This document shows, one piece after another, positions 8,600-16,414 of a stretch of 64,000 nt of DNA. Positions within the stretch are counted from its first letter, which is position 1; each line of letters opens with the position of its first letter. The notes under the pieces are model-generated. The model ran no database searches. It saw only the letters and a program-made list of their open reading frames with translations, and was not told where the DNA came from. The position numbers and the translations under genes were made by a program. Source of the DNA: Schlesneria sp. DSM 10557 (GTDB lineage Bacteria > Planctomycetota > Planctomycetia > Planctomycetales > Planctomycetaceae). The stretch covers positions 2,976,001 to 3,040,000 of the forward strand of contig NZ_CP124747.1 in assembly GCF_041860085.1 (NCBI RefSeq). The letters are read 5' to 3'.

Positions 8600-8722
8600 G
8601 GCGCAGCCTCCTTCCGACAAACGAAGTCACTCCAAACAACCAACTCACTACCAGCTTACCAAAAATCATCAAAATCTTGGAATTGACCTTCGAAGACATT
8701 TTCGCGCACAGCCACACAACCC

Positions 8723-8743
8723 AACAAAAGCTGGCATGCACCC
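8723..8743 (-). repeat. Right terminal inverted repeat of the insertion sequence
   Basis: Read inward on the minus strand it is GGGTGCATGCCAGCTTTTG, differing from the left end at two of 21 positions. Confidence 0.88.
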
Positions 8744-8752
8744 CGTAAGTGC
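8744..8752. repeat. Target-site duplication, right copy
   Basis: CGTAAGTGC immediately right of the insertion sequence, identical to 6970-6978. Confidence 0.9.
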
Positions 8753-8812
8753 TGGGAATGACAATTGTAATTGACAGGCCGACAGCCGCTTGACGAATGA
8801 CCAGCAATGGAC

Positions 8813-8838
8813 GGGGACACACTTCCGTACCTGTCCCC
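8813..8838. repeat. GGGGAC/GTCCCC hairpin
   Basis: GGGGAC (8813-8818) and GTCCCC (8833-8838) can pair across 14 bases. It lies downstream of ruvB, so it may be its terminator. Similar GGGGACA...TGTCCCC palindromes occur as dispersed REP-like elements in other bacteria; whether this one is repeated in the genome cannot be seen here. Confidence 0.4.
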
Positions 8839-8915
8839 TCAGGAAATGCAGAGCAACTTTCGTGCGCCGCAGAGCAGAGCCCTTTCTATGCTTCCAATCC
8901 CCTCCGCAATGGGTA

Positions 8916-10004
8916 CTAGAACAGCCGCTTCTGGGCTCCTTCTCCCCCCGATGGGTTCAGGCCGAGATGATTGAGCCCCGCTGCGGTAATCATCCGACCT
9001 CGCGGGGTGCGCTGGATGAAGCCAACTCGCAGCAGGAACGGTTCCACTTCATCTTCCAACGTATCGGCGGGGACGTTCATCGTATGTCCAATCGCCGACA
9101 GCCCCGCTGGTCCCCCGGTAAAAACCGTGCAAAGCGTCTGCAGATAACGCCGATCCTGCGCTTCCAGTCCGACCGAATCAATTTCGAGCATCGCCAGGGC
9201 ATTTTCCGCCGCGACGTGCGTGATGTTTCCTTCTGGTTCCCGGACAGTGGCAAAGTCACGCGTCCATCGCAGCAGATTGTTTGCTTTACGCGGGGTCCCT
9301 CGGCTTCGATCGGCGATCAACCGGGCTGCATCCCCAACGATTTCCGTACGCAACTTTTTCGAGTTCCGATACACGATCTCCTGGAGTTCGTCCAGATCGT
9401 AGAAATCGAGGTGTTCGCGATGCACAAACCGGTCTCGCAGGGGGGCCGTCAGCATCCCGCTGCGTGTGGTCGCACCAATCACCGTGAACGGTTTGAGCTT
9501 CATATTAATCGTGCGTGCGTTCAGTCCTTCGCCCAGAACAATATCGACACGGAAGTCCTCCATGACGGGATAAATGAACTCTTCCACGGCGGGAGGCAGT
9601 CGATGAATCTCATCGATGAACAGGACCGAGCCATAGCTTGCGTTCGTCAGGTACGACAGCAGGTCCTTCGGCGCTTGCAGGGAGGGCCCCGAAGTGATCT
9701 GGCACTCGGTCCCCATTTCGCGGGCGAGCGTCATCGCCAGTGTCGTCTTCCCCAGCCCCGGGGGCCCGTCGAACAGAATGTGCCCGAGAGCTTCCTTCCG
9801 CTTCAGCGTCGCATCGAGAACGATCTTCAGCCGATCGACAACCTTCTTCTGCCCAACGACATCGTTCAGTTTCTGCGGTCGCAGCTCATCATCCAGCTGA
9901 TCATCGTCGGGATTGAAGTCTCCTGATAATCCGGGAGGAGGAGCGGGATGGGAAACTCGTTCGGGATCCTCACCGCCCCCTTCAATAATTTTCTTCCGTG
10001 CCAT
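8916..10004 (-). CDS. ruvB: Holliday junction branch migration ATPase RuvB
   Basis: RuvB is the hexameric AAA+ motor that, with RuvA, moves Holliday junctions during recombinational repair. The 362-residue protein has Walker [10 protein letters not shown] at ~80-88, Walker [13 protein letters not shown], the RuvB-specific [13 protein letters not shown], sensor [16 protein letters not shown] with the arginine finger, and the C-terminal winged-helix DNA-binding domain ending [11 protein letters not shown]. An N-terminal extension of ~35 residues rich in Pro and Asp precedes the usual start region. No ruvA or ruvC is adjacent. The ATG at 10004 fits the family. Confidence 0.97.
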   Translation of the reverse strand: MARKKIIEGGGEDPERVSHPAPPPGLSGDFNPDDDQLDDELRPQKLNDVVGQKKVVDRLKIVLDATLKRKEALGHILFDGPPGLGKTTLAMTLAREMGTECQITSGPSLQAPKDLLSYLTNASYGSVLFIDEIHRLPPAVEEFIYPVMEDFRVDIVLGEGLNARTINMKLKPFTVIGATTRSGMLTAPLRDRFVHREHLDFYDLDELQEIVYRNSKKLRTEIVGDAARLIADRSRGTPRKANNLLRWTRDFATVREPEGNITHVAAENALAMLEIDSVGLEAQDRRYLQTLCTVFTGGPAGLSAIGHTMNVPADTLEDEVEPFLLRVGFIQRTPRGRMITAAGLNHLGLNPSGGEGAQKRLF

Positions 10005-10089
10005 CTTTGATCACGATCCATCACAAATTGAAAAATGCGTACTTGCATCGGTTCACCGTGACGATCAGAACAAGTCTGACACAACGGCA

Positions 10090-10106
10090 CCCTGCCGATG
10101 GCAGGG
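10090..10106. terminator. Perfect 7-bp hairpin upstream of ruvB
   Basis: CCCTGCC (10090-10096), loop GAT, GGCAGGG (10100-10106). It lies between the end of the hybrid kinase gene and ruvB, both leftward, about 86 bases before the ruvB start. It could terminate the upstream operon or shape the ruvB leader; there is no clear U tract. Confidence 0.4.
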
Positions 10107-10289
10107 CACCGGCACCTGCAACCGCCACTGAGGAACACTTGGTGAATGTAACTGCGGTTTCCTCCGGATGACAGTCAATTACGCGACGAATGACGTTTCA
10201 CGCTGGTCATCACATTGTGAATGTGGCCGGACAGAGGAGTCCACCTGGCGGAACAGGCCGAGAGACAGGAAGAGCGGAAAGTGTCTTGA

Positions 10290-11894
10290 TCAAGACTGGG
10301 CGATCTGGCTGGGGCTGATCAGTCGCAAAATCGTCGCGAGAAGCTCTGCAGGTTCCACGGGTTTCGCCAAATGGGCCTGGAAGCCTGCGGCGATGGAGCG
10401 GATTCGATCTTCGACACGGGCAAATGCGGTCAAGGCGATGGCTGGAGTCGTGATGCCATCGTTTCGCAAGGCTTTGATGAATTCATACCCGTCCCGATGC
10501 GGCATGCCGATGTCGCTGATGATCAACTCAGGCCGGAAGGTCGCGAGCTGGAGCCTCGCTTCTTCGGCCGACCCCGACGTCAGCATGATCGCCCCACGTT
10601 CGGAAAGAAGTCGCCTCATCAATTCTCGAGCATCGAATTCGTCGTCGACCACCAGAATTTTCAAGCCCGACAGCCCTTCCCCGTCGGCCCTTGTCAGGGG
10701 CGTTTCACATCCGGCAACTGATTGCCGCTCGTCGAGCGGCGAGGACGACGACGCGGGAAGCCGGACGAGGAAGGTCGAACCGGCCCCCAACCCCGGGCTC
10801 GCCGCGTGAATCGTTCCCCCGTGCAACTCGACGAGATTTTTGACGATCGAAAGTCCAAGCCCCAACCCCCCGTGCCGCCGTGTGGTAGACCCGTCCGCCT
10901 GGCTGAACCGTTCGAACAGGTGAGGCAGAAATTCCGGCTCGATCCCTTCACCGGTATCCGTGACGCTGACCTCAACGCACGAATCAACCTGCTGACAACG
11001 AAGGTGCACAACCCCATCGATCGAAGTGAACTTGACCGCATTCGTGACGAGATTCCAGATCACTTGTTGCAGCCGATTGAAGTCGCCGTACACGATGGGT
11101 AACGGGACCTCGACGACCCGTTGCAGACGGATTTTCTTCGCCTTGGCAGCGGGAAGGACGGCATCAATCGCCGCGTCGATCACATTTCCCATGTCGACCG
11201 GCATGATGTCCAGGTTGATCTTGCCAGAGATAATGCGGCTCATGTCCAGCAGATCTTCAATCAGTTGGGTCTGCATCCGGACATTCCGGTCGATGACAGT
11301 CACTGCTTCCCGTACCTGATTGGCATCGTTGGGCTTCATCTTGAGAAGCTGAGTCCAGCCGAAGATCGCGTTCAGCGGTGTTCGCAGTTCGTGACTGAGC
11401 GTGGCGAGAAACTCGTCTTTGATCAAGTTAGCTCGTTCTCCCTCACGCCTGGCAGCCTGTTCGCTCTCGAGCAGCTGCTGAATCTGATACTGCCGCCGGC
11501 GCGCGCGCAACGCCGCCTGCACTGAACTGACGACAGTGGAGGTTGAAGCGGGCAGTTCGATGAGAGTGACGTTGGTCAATTGGCCAACAAATTTGTTGGC
11601 AGCGGGCGAAGGTGTCCCCTGATAGAGCATGAGGACAACGGGCAGGTCCGACCAGGTCTGCTGCTGTTTCAGCGTGGTGAGGAAAGCGTTAATGCCGAGC
11701 TGGGTTAGGACTTTTTCCGTCAGCAGGACCGCACCAGCACCTCGTCGCACTTCTTCTGCGAGGTGAATCATGTCAGTACACGGGAATGGCTGCATTCCCG
11801 ATTTTGACAACAGGTCGCAAGTCACGTCACGGTCACGACGCGTTGGAGGGAGAAAGAGGACACGTTCTTCGGAGTCGAGTTCGCCAGTGGTCAC
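10290..11894 (-). CDS. Hybrid sensor histidine kinase with C-terminal receiver domain
   Basis: A 534-residue soluble signalling protein. Residues ~10-130 look like a degenerate receiver-like domain without a clear phosphoacceptor, followed by a short helical linker. The dimerisation and phosphoacceptor motif LSHELRTPLN places the histidine at 168. The catalytic domain shows the N box (NLVTNAVKF), DTGEGIEP and the GGLGLGLSIV ATP lid. A receiver domain from ~410 carries VVDDEFD, phosphoacceptor Asp in ISDIGMP and the conserved Lys in HLAKPVEP. No membrane segment is seen. The start is GTG 11894, supported by AAAAGGA about 9 bases upstream. It begins 21 bases after the KaiC-like gene and is probably its signalling output. 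Confidence 0.92.
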   Translation of the reverse strand: MTTGELDSEERVLFLPPTRRDRDVTCDLLSKSGMQPFPCTDMIHLAEEVRRGAGAVLLTEKVLTQLGINAFLTTLKQQQTWSDLPVVLMLYQGTPSPAANKFVGQLTNVTLIELPASTSTVVSSVQAALRARRRQYQIQQLLESEQAARREGERANLIKDEFLATLSHELRTPLNAIFGWTQLLKMKPNDANQVREAVTVIDRNVRMQTQLIEDLLDMSRIISGKINLDIMPVDMGNVIDAAIDAVLPAAKAKKIRLQRVVEVPLPIVYGDFNRLQQVIWNLVTNAVKFTSIDGVVHLRCQQVDSCVEVSVTDTGEGIEPEFLPHLFERFSQADGSTTRRHGGLGLGLSIVKNLVELHGGTIHAASPGLGAGSTFLVRLPASSSSPLDERQSVAGCETPLTRADGEGLSGLKILVVDDEFDARELMRRLLSERGAIMLTSGSAEEARLQLATFRPELIISDIGMPHRDGYEFIKALRNDGITTPAIALTAFARVEDRIRSIAAGFQAHLAKPVEPAELLATILRLISPSQIAQS

Positions 11895-11915
11895 GTTGGT
11901 TTCCTTTTACCCAAC

Positions 11916-13418
11916 TCAACTCTTGGATTTGTCCGGATTGTGTGAATCAATCGGGACGCCATTCAAAATTCCGCGGAAATGAGTGAGCGGTTCGCTGAGG
12001 TGGATCCCATGACTGTCAAATTTCAATTCCCGAATCGTCTCTTCGTGGGCTCCGCTACGCTTCTTCACCACGGAAATTGCTTTTTTCACCTGACCGGCAT
12101 ACTCGTAAAATCGAAATGCAACGACAGAATCGGCGAGATAACTCGTGTCCACGGGAGTCTGCATACACGACCCGATCATGCCGTGCTGCGCCACAATCAT
12201 CAGTGTGGTCACACCTTGTCGCCCCAGATAAGTCAGTAGCTCATGTAACTGAGGCGTTAGAAACTTTTCCTCCGGCATCGAATGCAAGTACCCGTTCAGG
12301 CTGTCGATCACGATGATCCTCGCGGAGTCAACTTCCACGGCACGACGCACGAGGAAGACGAATTCGCCGGGAGTCAATTCCGTGGGATCGATCTGCTGGA
12401 CTCGTACCTCTCCCTTACTCAACCCCTGCTTCAATTCGATTCCCAATGCCGCAGTTCGTGTTTCGAGAGTCGCCAGACTTTCATCAAACGCAAAGATCGC
12501 AGCGTGATCTCCCCGTTTGGCGGCTGCGACTGCGTACTGAACGGCCACACTCGACTTCCCCGATCCAGCCGGGCCGACGAGCAATGTACTTGTCCCGCGG
12601 TCGGGTCCCCCTCCCAGCAGTTCATCCAGTGCGGCAACACCACTGCGAATGGGTCCCTTCTCGTAGGGTTCCGAGTGATCGGCCGCCACCAGACGAGGAA
12701 AGACCTGGAGCCCCCCCTCGCGGATCACGTAGTCATGGTAGCCCCCGCGGAAGTCTGTACCTCGAAACTTCATCACCTGTAGACGGCGCCGCGAAGTGCC
12801 ATAAGCAGGCGTGAACTGCTGCAACGAAACAACGCCATGCGCAATGCTGTGCAACTGAAGATCACCCGCTTCGCCTGTCATGTCATCGAGCAGCAGGACG
12901 GTACACTTACGACCATTGAAAAACTGCTTGAGCGCGAGAATCTGCCGCCGGTACCTCAAGGGACTCTGAGCCAGCAGCCGTACCTCGGACAGAGAGTCGA
13001 GCACCAGTCGCGAAGGTTGGACCCGTTCGACTGCATTCAGGACTCGTTTCGTTGTCTCCGCGAGCTCCACCTCTGACGAAAGGTACATTGTAATTTGCGA
13101 ATCGCCTTCCAGATCCGACTCATCCGCCGTTAGCTCAATGATTTCGATACCATCAAGAGACCATCCATGCGACTCGGCCCCCGCACACAATTCATCCTTG
13201 GTCTCTGACAGCGAGATATAGAGGCATTTCTCGCCCGCTTCGATTCCTGACCGCAGGAACTGCAGAGCAAGGGTGGTCTTGCCAGCACCCGGATCTCCTT
13301 CCACCAGATACATGCGGTGGGGGATCAATCCCCCCATCAAAATGGTATCCAGACCGCTCACCCCTGTGGCCGCCCGGTCATGATGGGAGTCCCGTTCGAT
13401 TTGGTTTTCTTTTGTCAT
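11916..13418 (-). CDS. KaiC-like double RecA-fold ATPase
   Basis: About 500 residues with two KaiC/RadA-type domains. Domain 1 has Walker A GDPGAGKTT at 41-49 and the catalytic-glutamate region ISLSETKDEL; domain 2 has Walker A GPAGSGKSS and AFDESLATL. Hydrophobic Walker B strands end in LVLDSLSEV and IIVIDSLNG. The overall length matches KaiC (about 519), but kaiA and kaiB are not nearby, so clock function is not implied. Such proteins commonly pair with histidine kinases in non-cyanobacteria, as here. The ATG at 13418 (preceded by GGCGGG) is preferred to a TTG at 13457. Confidence 0.9.
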   Translation of the reverse strand: MTKENQIERDSHHDRAATGVSGLDTILMGGLIPHRMYLVEGDPGAGKTTLALQFLRSGIEAGEKCLYISLSETKDELCAGAESHGWSLDGIEIIELTADESDLEGDSQITMYLSSEVELAETTKRVLNAVERVQPSRLVLDSLSEVRLLAQSPLRYRRQILALKQFFNGRKCTVLLLDDMTGEAGDLQLHSIAHGVVSLQQFTPAYGTSRRRLQVMKFRGTDFRGGYHDYVIREGGLQVFPRLVAADHSEPYEKGPIRSGVAALDELLGGGPDRGTSTLLVGPAGSGKSSVAVQYAVAAAKRGDHAAIFAFDESLATLETRTAALGIELKQGLSKGEVRVQQIDPTELTPGEFVFLVRRAVEVDSARIIVIDSLNGYLHSMPEEKFLTPQLHELLTYLGRQGVTTLMIVAQHGMIGSCMQTPVDTSYLADSVVAFRFYEYAGQVKKAISVVKKRSGAHEETIRELKFDSHGIHLSEPLTHFRGILNGVPIDSHNPDKSKS

Positions 13419-13863
13419 GTGGTTAATCCCGCCGCGATCCGAATTGAAGTGGCCCAATGAACTTCAAGTCATCAAGCACGACCAGTTCCCTGGCTGTTGA
13501 AGTGTTTCCGCGATGAAATTGCAACAATTCCTCAACAAACGAGAAATCCGGTTGCAGGCGAGAGTTTCGCATGACGTGCCGGGTTCTTGATGGTGATCCA
13601 CTCCAGTGGTTGATAAGCGATCAATCAATTATTCTGAGTGCTGGAAACAAGCGAAAATTGACTCTCATGCGTCATCAAATTCGATCGCCCGGAGAGTGTT
13701 CCTGATGGCTGCGGAAGGTGGCAGCAAATCTCAGGCCGATCGATTCCAGAAATCGATCGGTCGTCAAAAATGGTGGCCCACTCAACAGTCCACTGTTCCG
13801 TCCACAGTCAAAGGCGGGATCTGCTGCGGCGAACGATAGGGCTCACAGCGCTGGCCGCTGGCT
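13419..13863. other. Intergenic region with a hairpin
   Basis: 445 bases between the leftward acetyltransferase gene and the KaiC-like gene. A 10-bp perfect inverted repeat, CCGATCGATT (13736-13745) and AATCGATCGG (13751-13760), forms a hairpin with a 5-base loop about 100 bases past the acetyltransferase stop. It lacks a U run. The rest should contain the KaiC operon promoter; no gene is credible. Confidence 0.5.
13736..13760. terminator. 10-bp perfect hairpin downstream of the acetyltransferase gene
   Basis: Arms CCGATCGATT and AATCGATCGG with loop CCAGA. Position suggests transcript-end processing for the leftward GNAT gene. A regulatory palindrome is an alternative because no T tract follows. 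Confidence 0.4.
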
Positions 13864-14367
13864 TCACGACTCCAGGCTCGCGAACTCGATCGAGTACCGG
13901 ACCAGCCCCTGGCCCCGCGGTACCGCATGCTCGGCGAACTCCAGCACCTGAAAGGCATCGCCCCCACCATATTCATCGAACAGACCGAATTGGCGTGCGG
14001 GTTGAAAACCAAATCTGCGGTAGTACTGTGGCTCACCGAGCACCACACACCACTGGTATCCCTCTCTCTGGACCGTCCGCAGGCCGGACTGAATCAATGC
14101 CGCGGCAATCCCCTGTCTGCGATGCGACGCAGCCACGCAAACGGGAGCCAGGCCTGCTCCTCGTTCGTCCGAAACGACCTGGACCGGGCTGAACGCAACA
14201 TGCCCCACAATCGTATGGTCCAGTTCTGCGACAAGTGAGGCAATTAATCGCCCGTTGGCCCGAAGCAGATTCACCAGTCGCGCCTCCTGGGGGCCTGGAA
14301 ATCCCGCAAGATGAAGAGCATCAATGTTCGTTCGATCCGCCGGTGTCTCCGGACGTATGGTCAACAT
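13864..14367 (-). CDS. GNAT family N-acetyltransferase (YhbS-like)
   Basis: A 167-residue acetyltransferase. The acetyl-CoA pyrophosphate-binding motif is visible as APVCVAASHRRQGIAAALI (R/Q-x-x-G-x-A type), preceded by the beta-strand VGHVAFSPV and followed by VVLGEPQYYRRFGF, the signature that groups it with YhbS-type enzymes. The substrate cannot be inferred. The ATG at 14367 gives the expected LTIRPETPADRTNI start. It lies 31 bases before a DUF1501 gene stop in the same direction. Confidence 0.9.
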   Translation of the reverse strand: MLTIRPETPADRTNIDALHLAGFPGPQEARLVNLLRANGRLIASLVAELDHTIVGHVAFSPVQVVSDERGAGLAPVCVAASHRRQGIAAALIQSGLRTVQREGYQWCVVLGEPQYYRRFGFQPARQFGLFDEYGGGDAFQVLEFAEHAVPRGQGLVRYSIEFASLES

Positions 14368-14398
14368 CGATCTGGCCCATTCCCATGGAAGTGTAAAG

Positions 14399-15820
14399 TC
14401 AAATCCGTAGTATTTCCGTTATGGGCTCTCCCGTGCTCGCGGGATGAGTAAACCCGTCCAATCCAATACGTGAATGAGGGTCAATCCCCATCGCTTCGAA
14501 GAGCGTCGCACTGAAATCTTCGGGAGTGACAGGCTTATCGCGCACATAGGCGCCCTGGCGATCAGATGCCCCGTAGACCAATCCTCCCTGCACTCCTGCT
14601 CCCGCAACCAGGGCAGAATAACAGGCGGGCCAGTGATCTCTTCCCTGCTCGAAAATCCGGGGAGCACGGCCGAATTCCCCCACCAGGACGACCAGAGTCT
14701 GTGCAAGCAAACCCCGATCATCAAGGTCTTCCAACAGCGCTGAAACCGCCTGATCGACACGCGGGAGCGCAAAGCCAAGTCCGAACGAGCCACTGCCGAA
14801 AATACTCCCCAGGTGCGAACCCGCCGACGGACCGTGCATATCCCAGGTTTGCGTGTGGACGAATTTCTCTCCTTCGGCCACCCCACACCAGGCCGTGACA
14901 CTGACCTGACGGACACCCGCTTCCACCAATCGCCGCGCCATCAGCAGGTTCTGCCCCAGCGGGTGATGGCCGTAACGATGACGCATCCGTGATGATTCGC
15001 GGGACAGATCGAATGCCGCACTCGCGTGAGTCCCCGTGATCAGGTCGAAGGCCTTCTCCTGGAATCGCTGGAATCCGCTGACGGGACTCTTTGAAACGCT
15101 TCGTCCCTCCTCTGTATCTGCCGCAATGAGCCTGTCAGAGAGTGCCTGCAGCAGCTTCTGTCGGCTTTGCACTCGCTCAGGCGCGTTCCCTTCCAGCGGA
15201 TCAAACCCCGCAAAGTGAAAGTCGCGGGCACTGGGGTTATCGAGATCGGTTCCGACCCGCAAAGGTCCGTGAGCGGCGCCCAGAAATCCCCCTTTCAGAT
15301 AGCGGGGCTCGACATCGCCTGCCAGATTCTGCAACCAGACATAGGAAGGGATGTTCCGGCGCGCAGGCTGAAGTCGTGAGATGACGGAACCGAAGTAAGG
15401 CGTTTCGGGCCTGGGCATGCTATGCCCGGTCATCGCAACATGCATCCCCCCATCATGTCCGGGATTCCCATGCGTCATGGAACGAATGATGGTGAACTTG
15501 TCCGACTGCTGCGCCAGTTGAGGCAGGTGCTCGCAGACCTCCAGTCCCGGCGTCCGCGTCGCGATCGGTTGAAAGGGTCCACGAACAATGTCCGGCGCCA
15601 GGGGCTTGAGATCGAAACTGTCGATGTGACTCGCCCCGCCGTACTGCACGATGAAAATACATGAGTAGCCAGGCTCCGGCCTAAGAGATGTCGATGTCCG
15701 CCCTGGCAGTGGAACTTCGGCAGCAAGCTGCCCGGCACAGCCCAGTCCGAAAACTCCGAGACATCCCTGATGAAGTAAACGGCGACGTGACACTGGCAGT
15801 GAATGATGGTTGCCCCCCAT
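14399..15820 (-). CDS. DUF1501 family secreted protein
   Basis: A 473-residue DUF1501 protein with a Tat-like signal (SRRRLLHQGCLGVFGLGCAGQLAA). Family landmarks are YGGASHIDSFDLKPLAP (~60), the HGNPGHDGGMHVAMTGH segment, GEFGRAPRI and GRDHWPACYSALVAGAG. Conserved His/Asp residues match those of the DUF1501 protein at 1875. It is only distantly similar to that copy, so this is an older paralogue and not a local duplication. The small acetyltransferase gene downstream may share its transcript. Confidence 0.92.
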   Translation of the reverse strand: MGGNHHSLPVSRRRLLHQGCLGVFGLGCAGQLAAEVPLPGRTSTSLRPEPGYSCIFIVQYGGASHIDSFDLKPLAPDIVRGPFQPIATRTPGLEVCEHLPQLAQQSDKFTIIRSMTHGNPGHDGGMHVAMTGHSMPRPETPYFGSVISRLQPARRNIPSYVWLQNLAGDVEPRYLKGGFLGAAHGPLRVGTDLDNPSARDFHFAGFDPLEGNAPERVQSRQKLLQALSDRLIAADTEEGRSVSKSPVSGFQRFQEKAFDLITGTHASAAFDLSRESSRMRHRYGHHPLGQNLLMARRLVEAGVRQVSVTAWCGVAEGEKFVHTQTWDMHGPSAGSHLGSIFGSGSFGLGFALPRVDQAVSALLEDLDDRGLLAQTLVVLVGEFGRAPRIFEQGRDHWPACYSALVAGAGVQGGLVYGASDRQGAYVRDKPVTPEDFSATLFEAMGIDPHSRIGLDGFTHPASTGEPITEILRI

Positions 15821-16414
15821 GCGCTCGTCTCCAGCTTGTGGATTGCAGGATCAAAATCGCGGGCGTGAATGACCATGAACGACTGTGTTCGTTAGCCCCC
15901 TCGCTCTGAACTGCAAGGAGTGACCTGACAACGGGACATCCTCGGTCTCTCGTGACCTGGATCCGATCGCAATCGCGCACGGTCCGTCAGGCTACCGAGA
16001 TTCACGCCGTCGTTGCAACACCCTGTCTTCCAATCAGATCCCGTGTAACTCGAAGGGGCAACGTCGAAAATGGTCTCTGAAACAACGAGTCAAGAGAAAC
16101 TTGTCCGGGAAGATAAACGCCGAAATCGCGGTTCACGACCCCGGCGGAATCTGGTATGAGGCGCATCGGAAGGTCATCGCGCGGTGTTTCTCGCTGGGAT
16201 TCGCCAGCAGCACACCGTGCGCACAATCGGCACCGCCACGATGCCTGGGAGAGCTGACAAAGCATGAGCAGCGAATGGCCAGCGGCCTGATCCCCGCTTG
16301 ACTGGCGGTACTTTCCCCCAGCACGATAAGTCAGCAGGTTCTGATGAGCGAAAGAGGCTCCCGCGTTGCCGGCATGCAAGCGGCATCGTTCACGATCCGG
16401 GAAACGTTTGAGAT
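15821..16414. other. Intergenic region without recognised gene
   Basis: 594 bases between a leftward DUF1501 gene and the rightward two-gene ATPase operon. Both promoters must lie here. Open frames exist on both strands but none shows family similarity or a good ribosome site. Confidence 0.5.

Larger units (their letters stand above)
6979..8743 (-). mobile_element. Insertion sequence, ISKra4-family type, 1765 bp
   Basis: The element is delimited by imperfect terminal inverted repeats (6979-6999 and 8723-8743, 19 of 21 positions matching, outer bases GGGTGCATG) and by the 9-bp direct repeat CGTAAGTGC on each side. It carries one transposase read leftward, split into two overlapping frames. 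GGG ends, a duplication of about 9 bp and a C-terminal transposase region rich in WNDPQGAEAILQ-type residues agree with the ISKra4 family as I remember it. Identical direct repeats and near-identical ends suggest a fairly recent insertion. It landed between ruvB and the metallo-beta-lactamase gene. Confidence 0.88.

Noticed and set aside
8790-9926. 378-codon open frame opposite ruvB
   Set aside because: Antisense to an intact ruvB; composition typical of a shadow frame.
13606-13839. Possible 77-residue gene in the KaiC upstream region
   Set aside because: Starts with GTG, has no ribosome site, overlaps a strong palindrome, and has no similarity.
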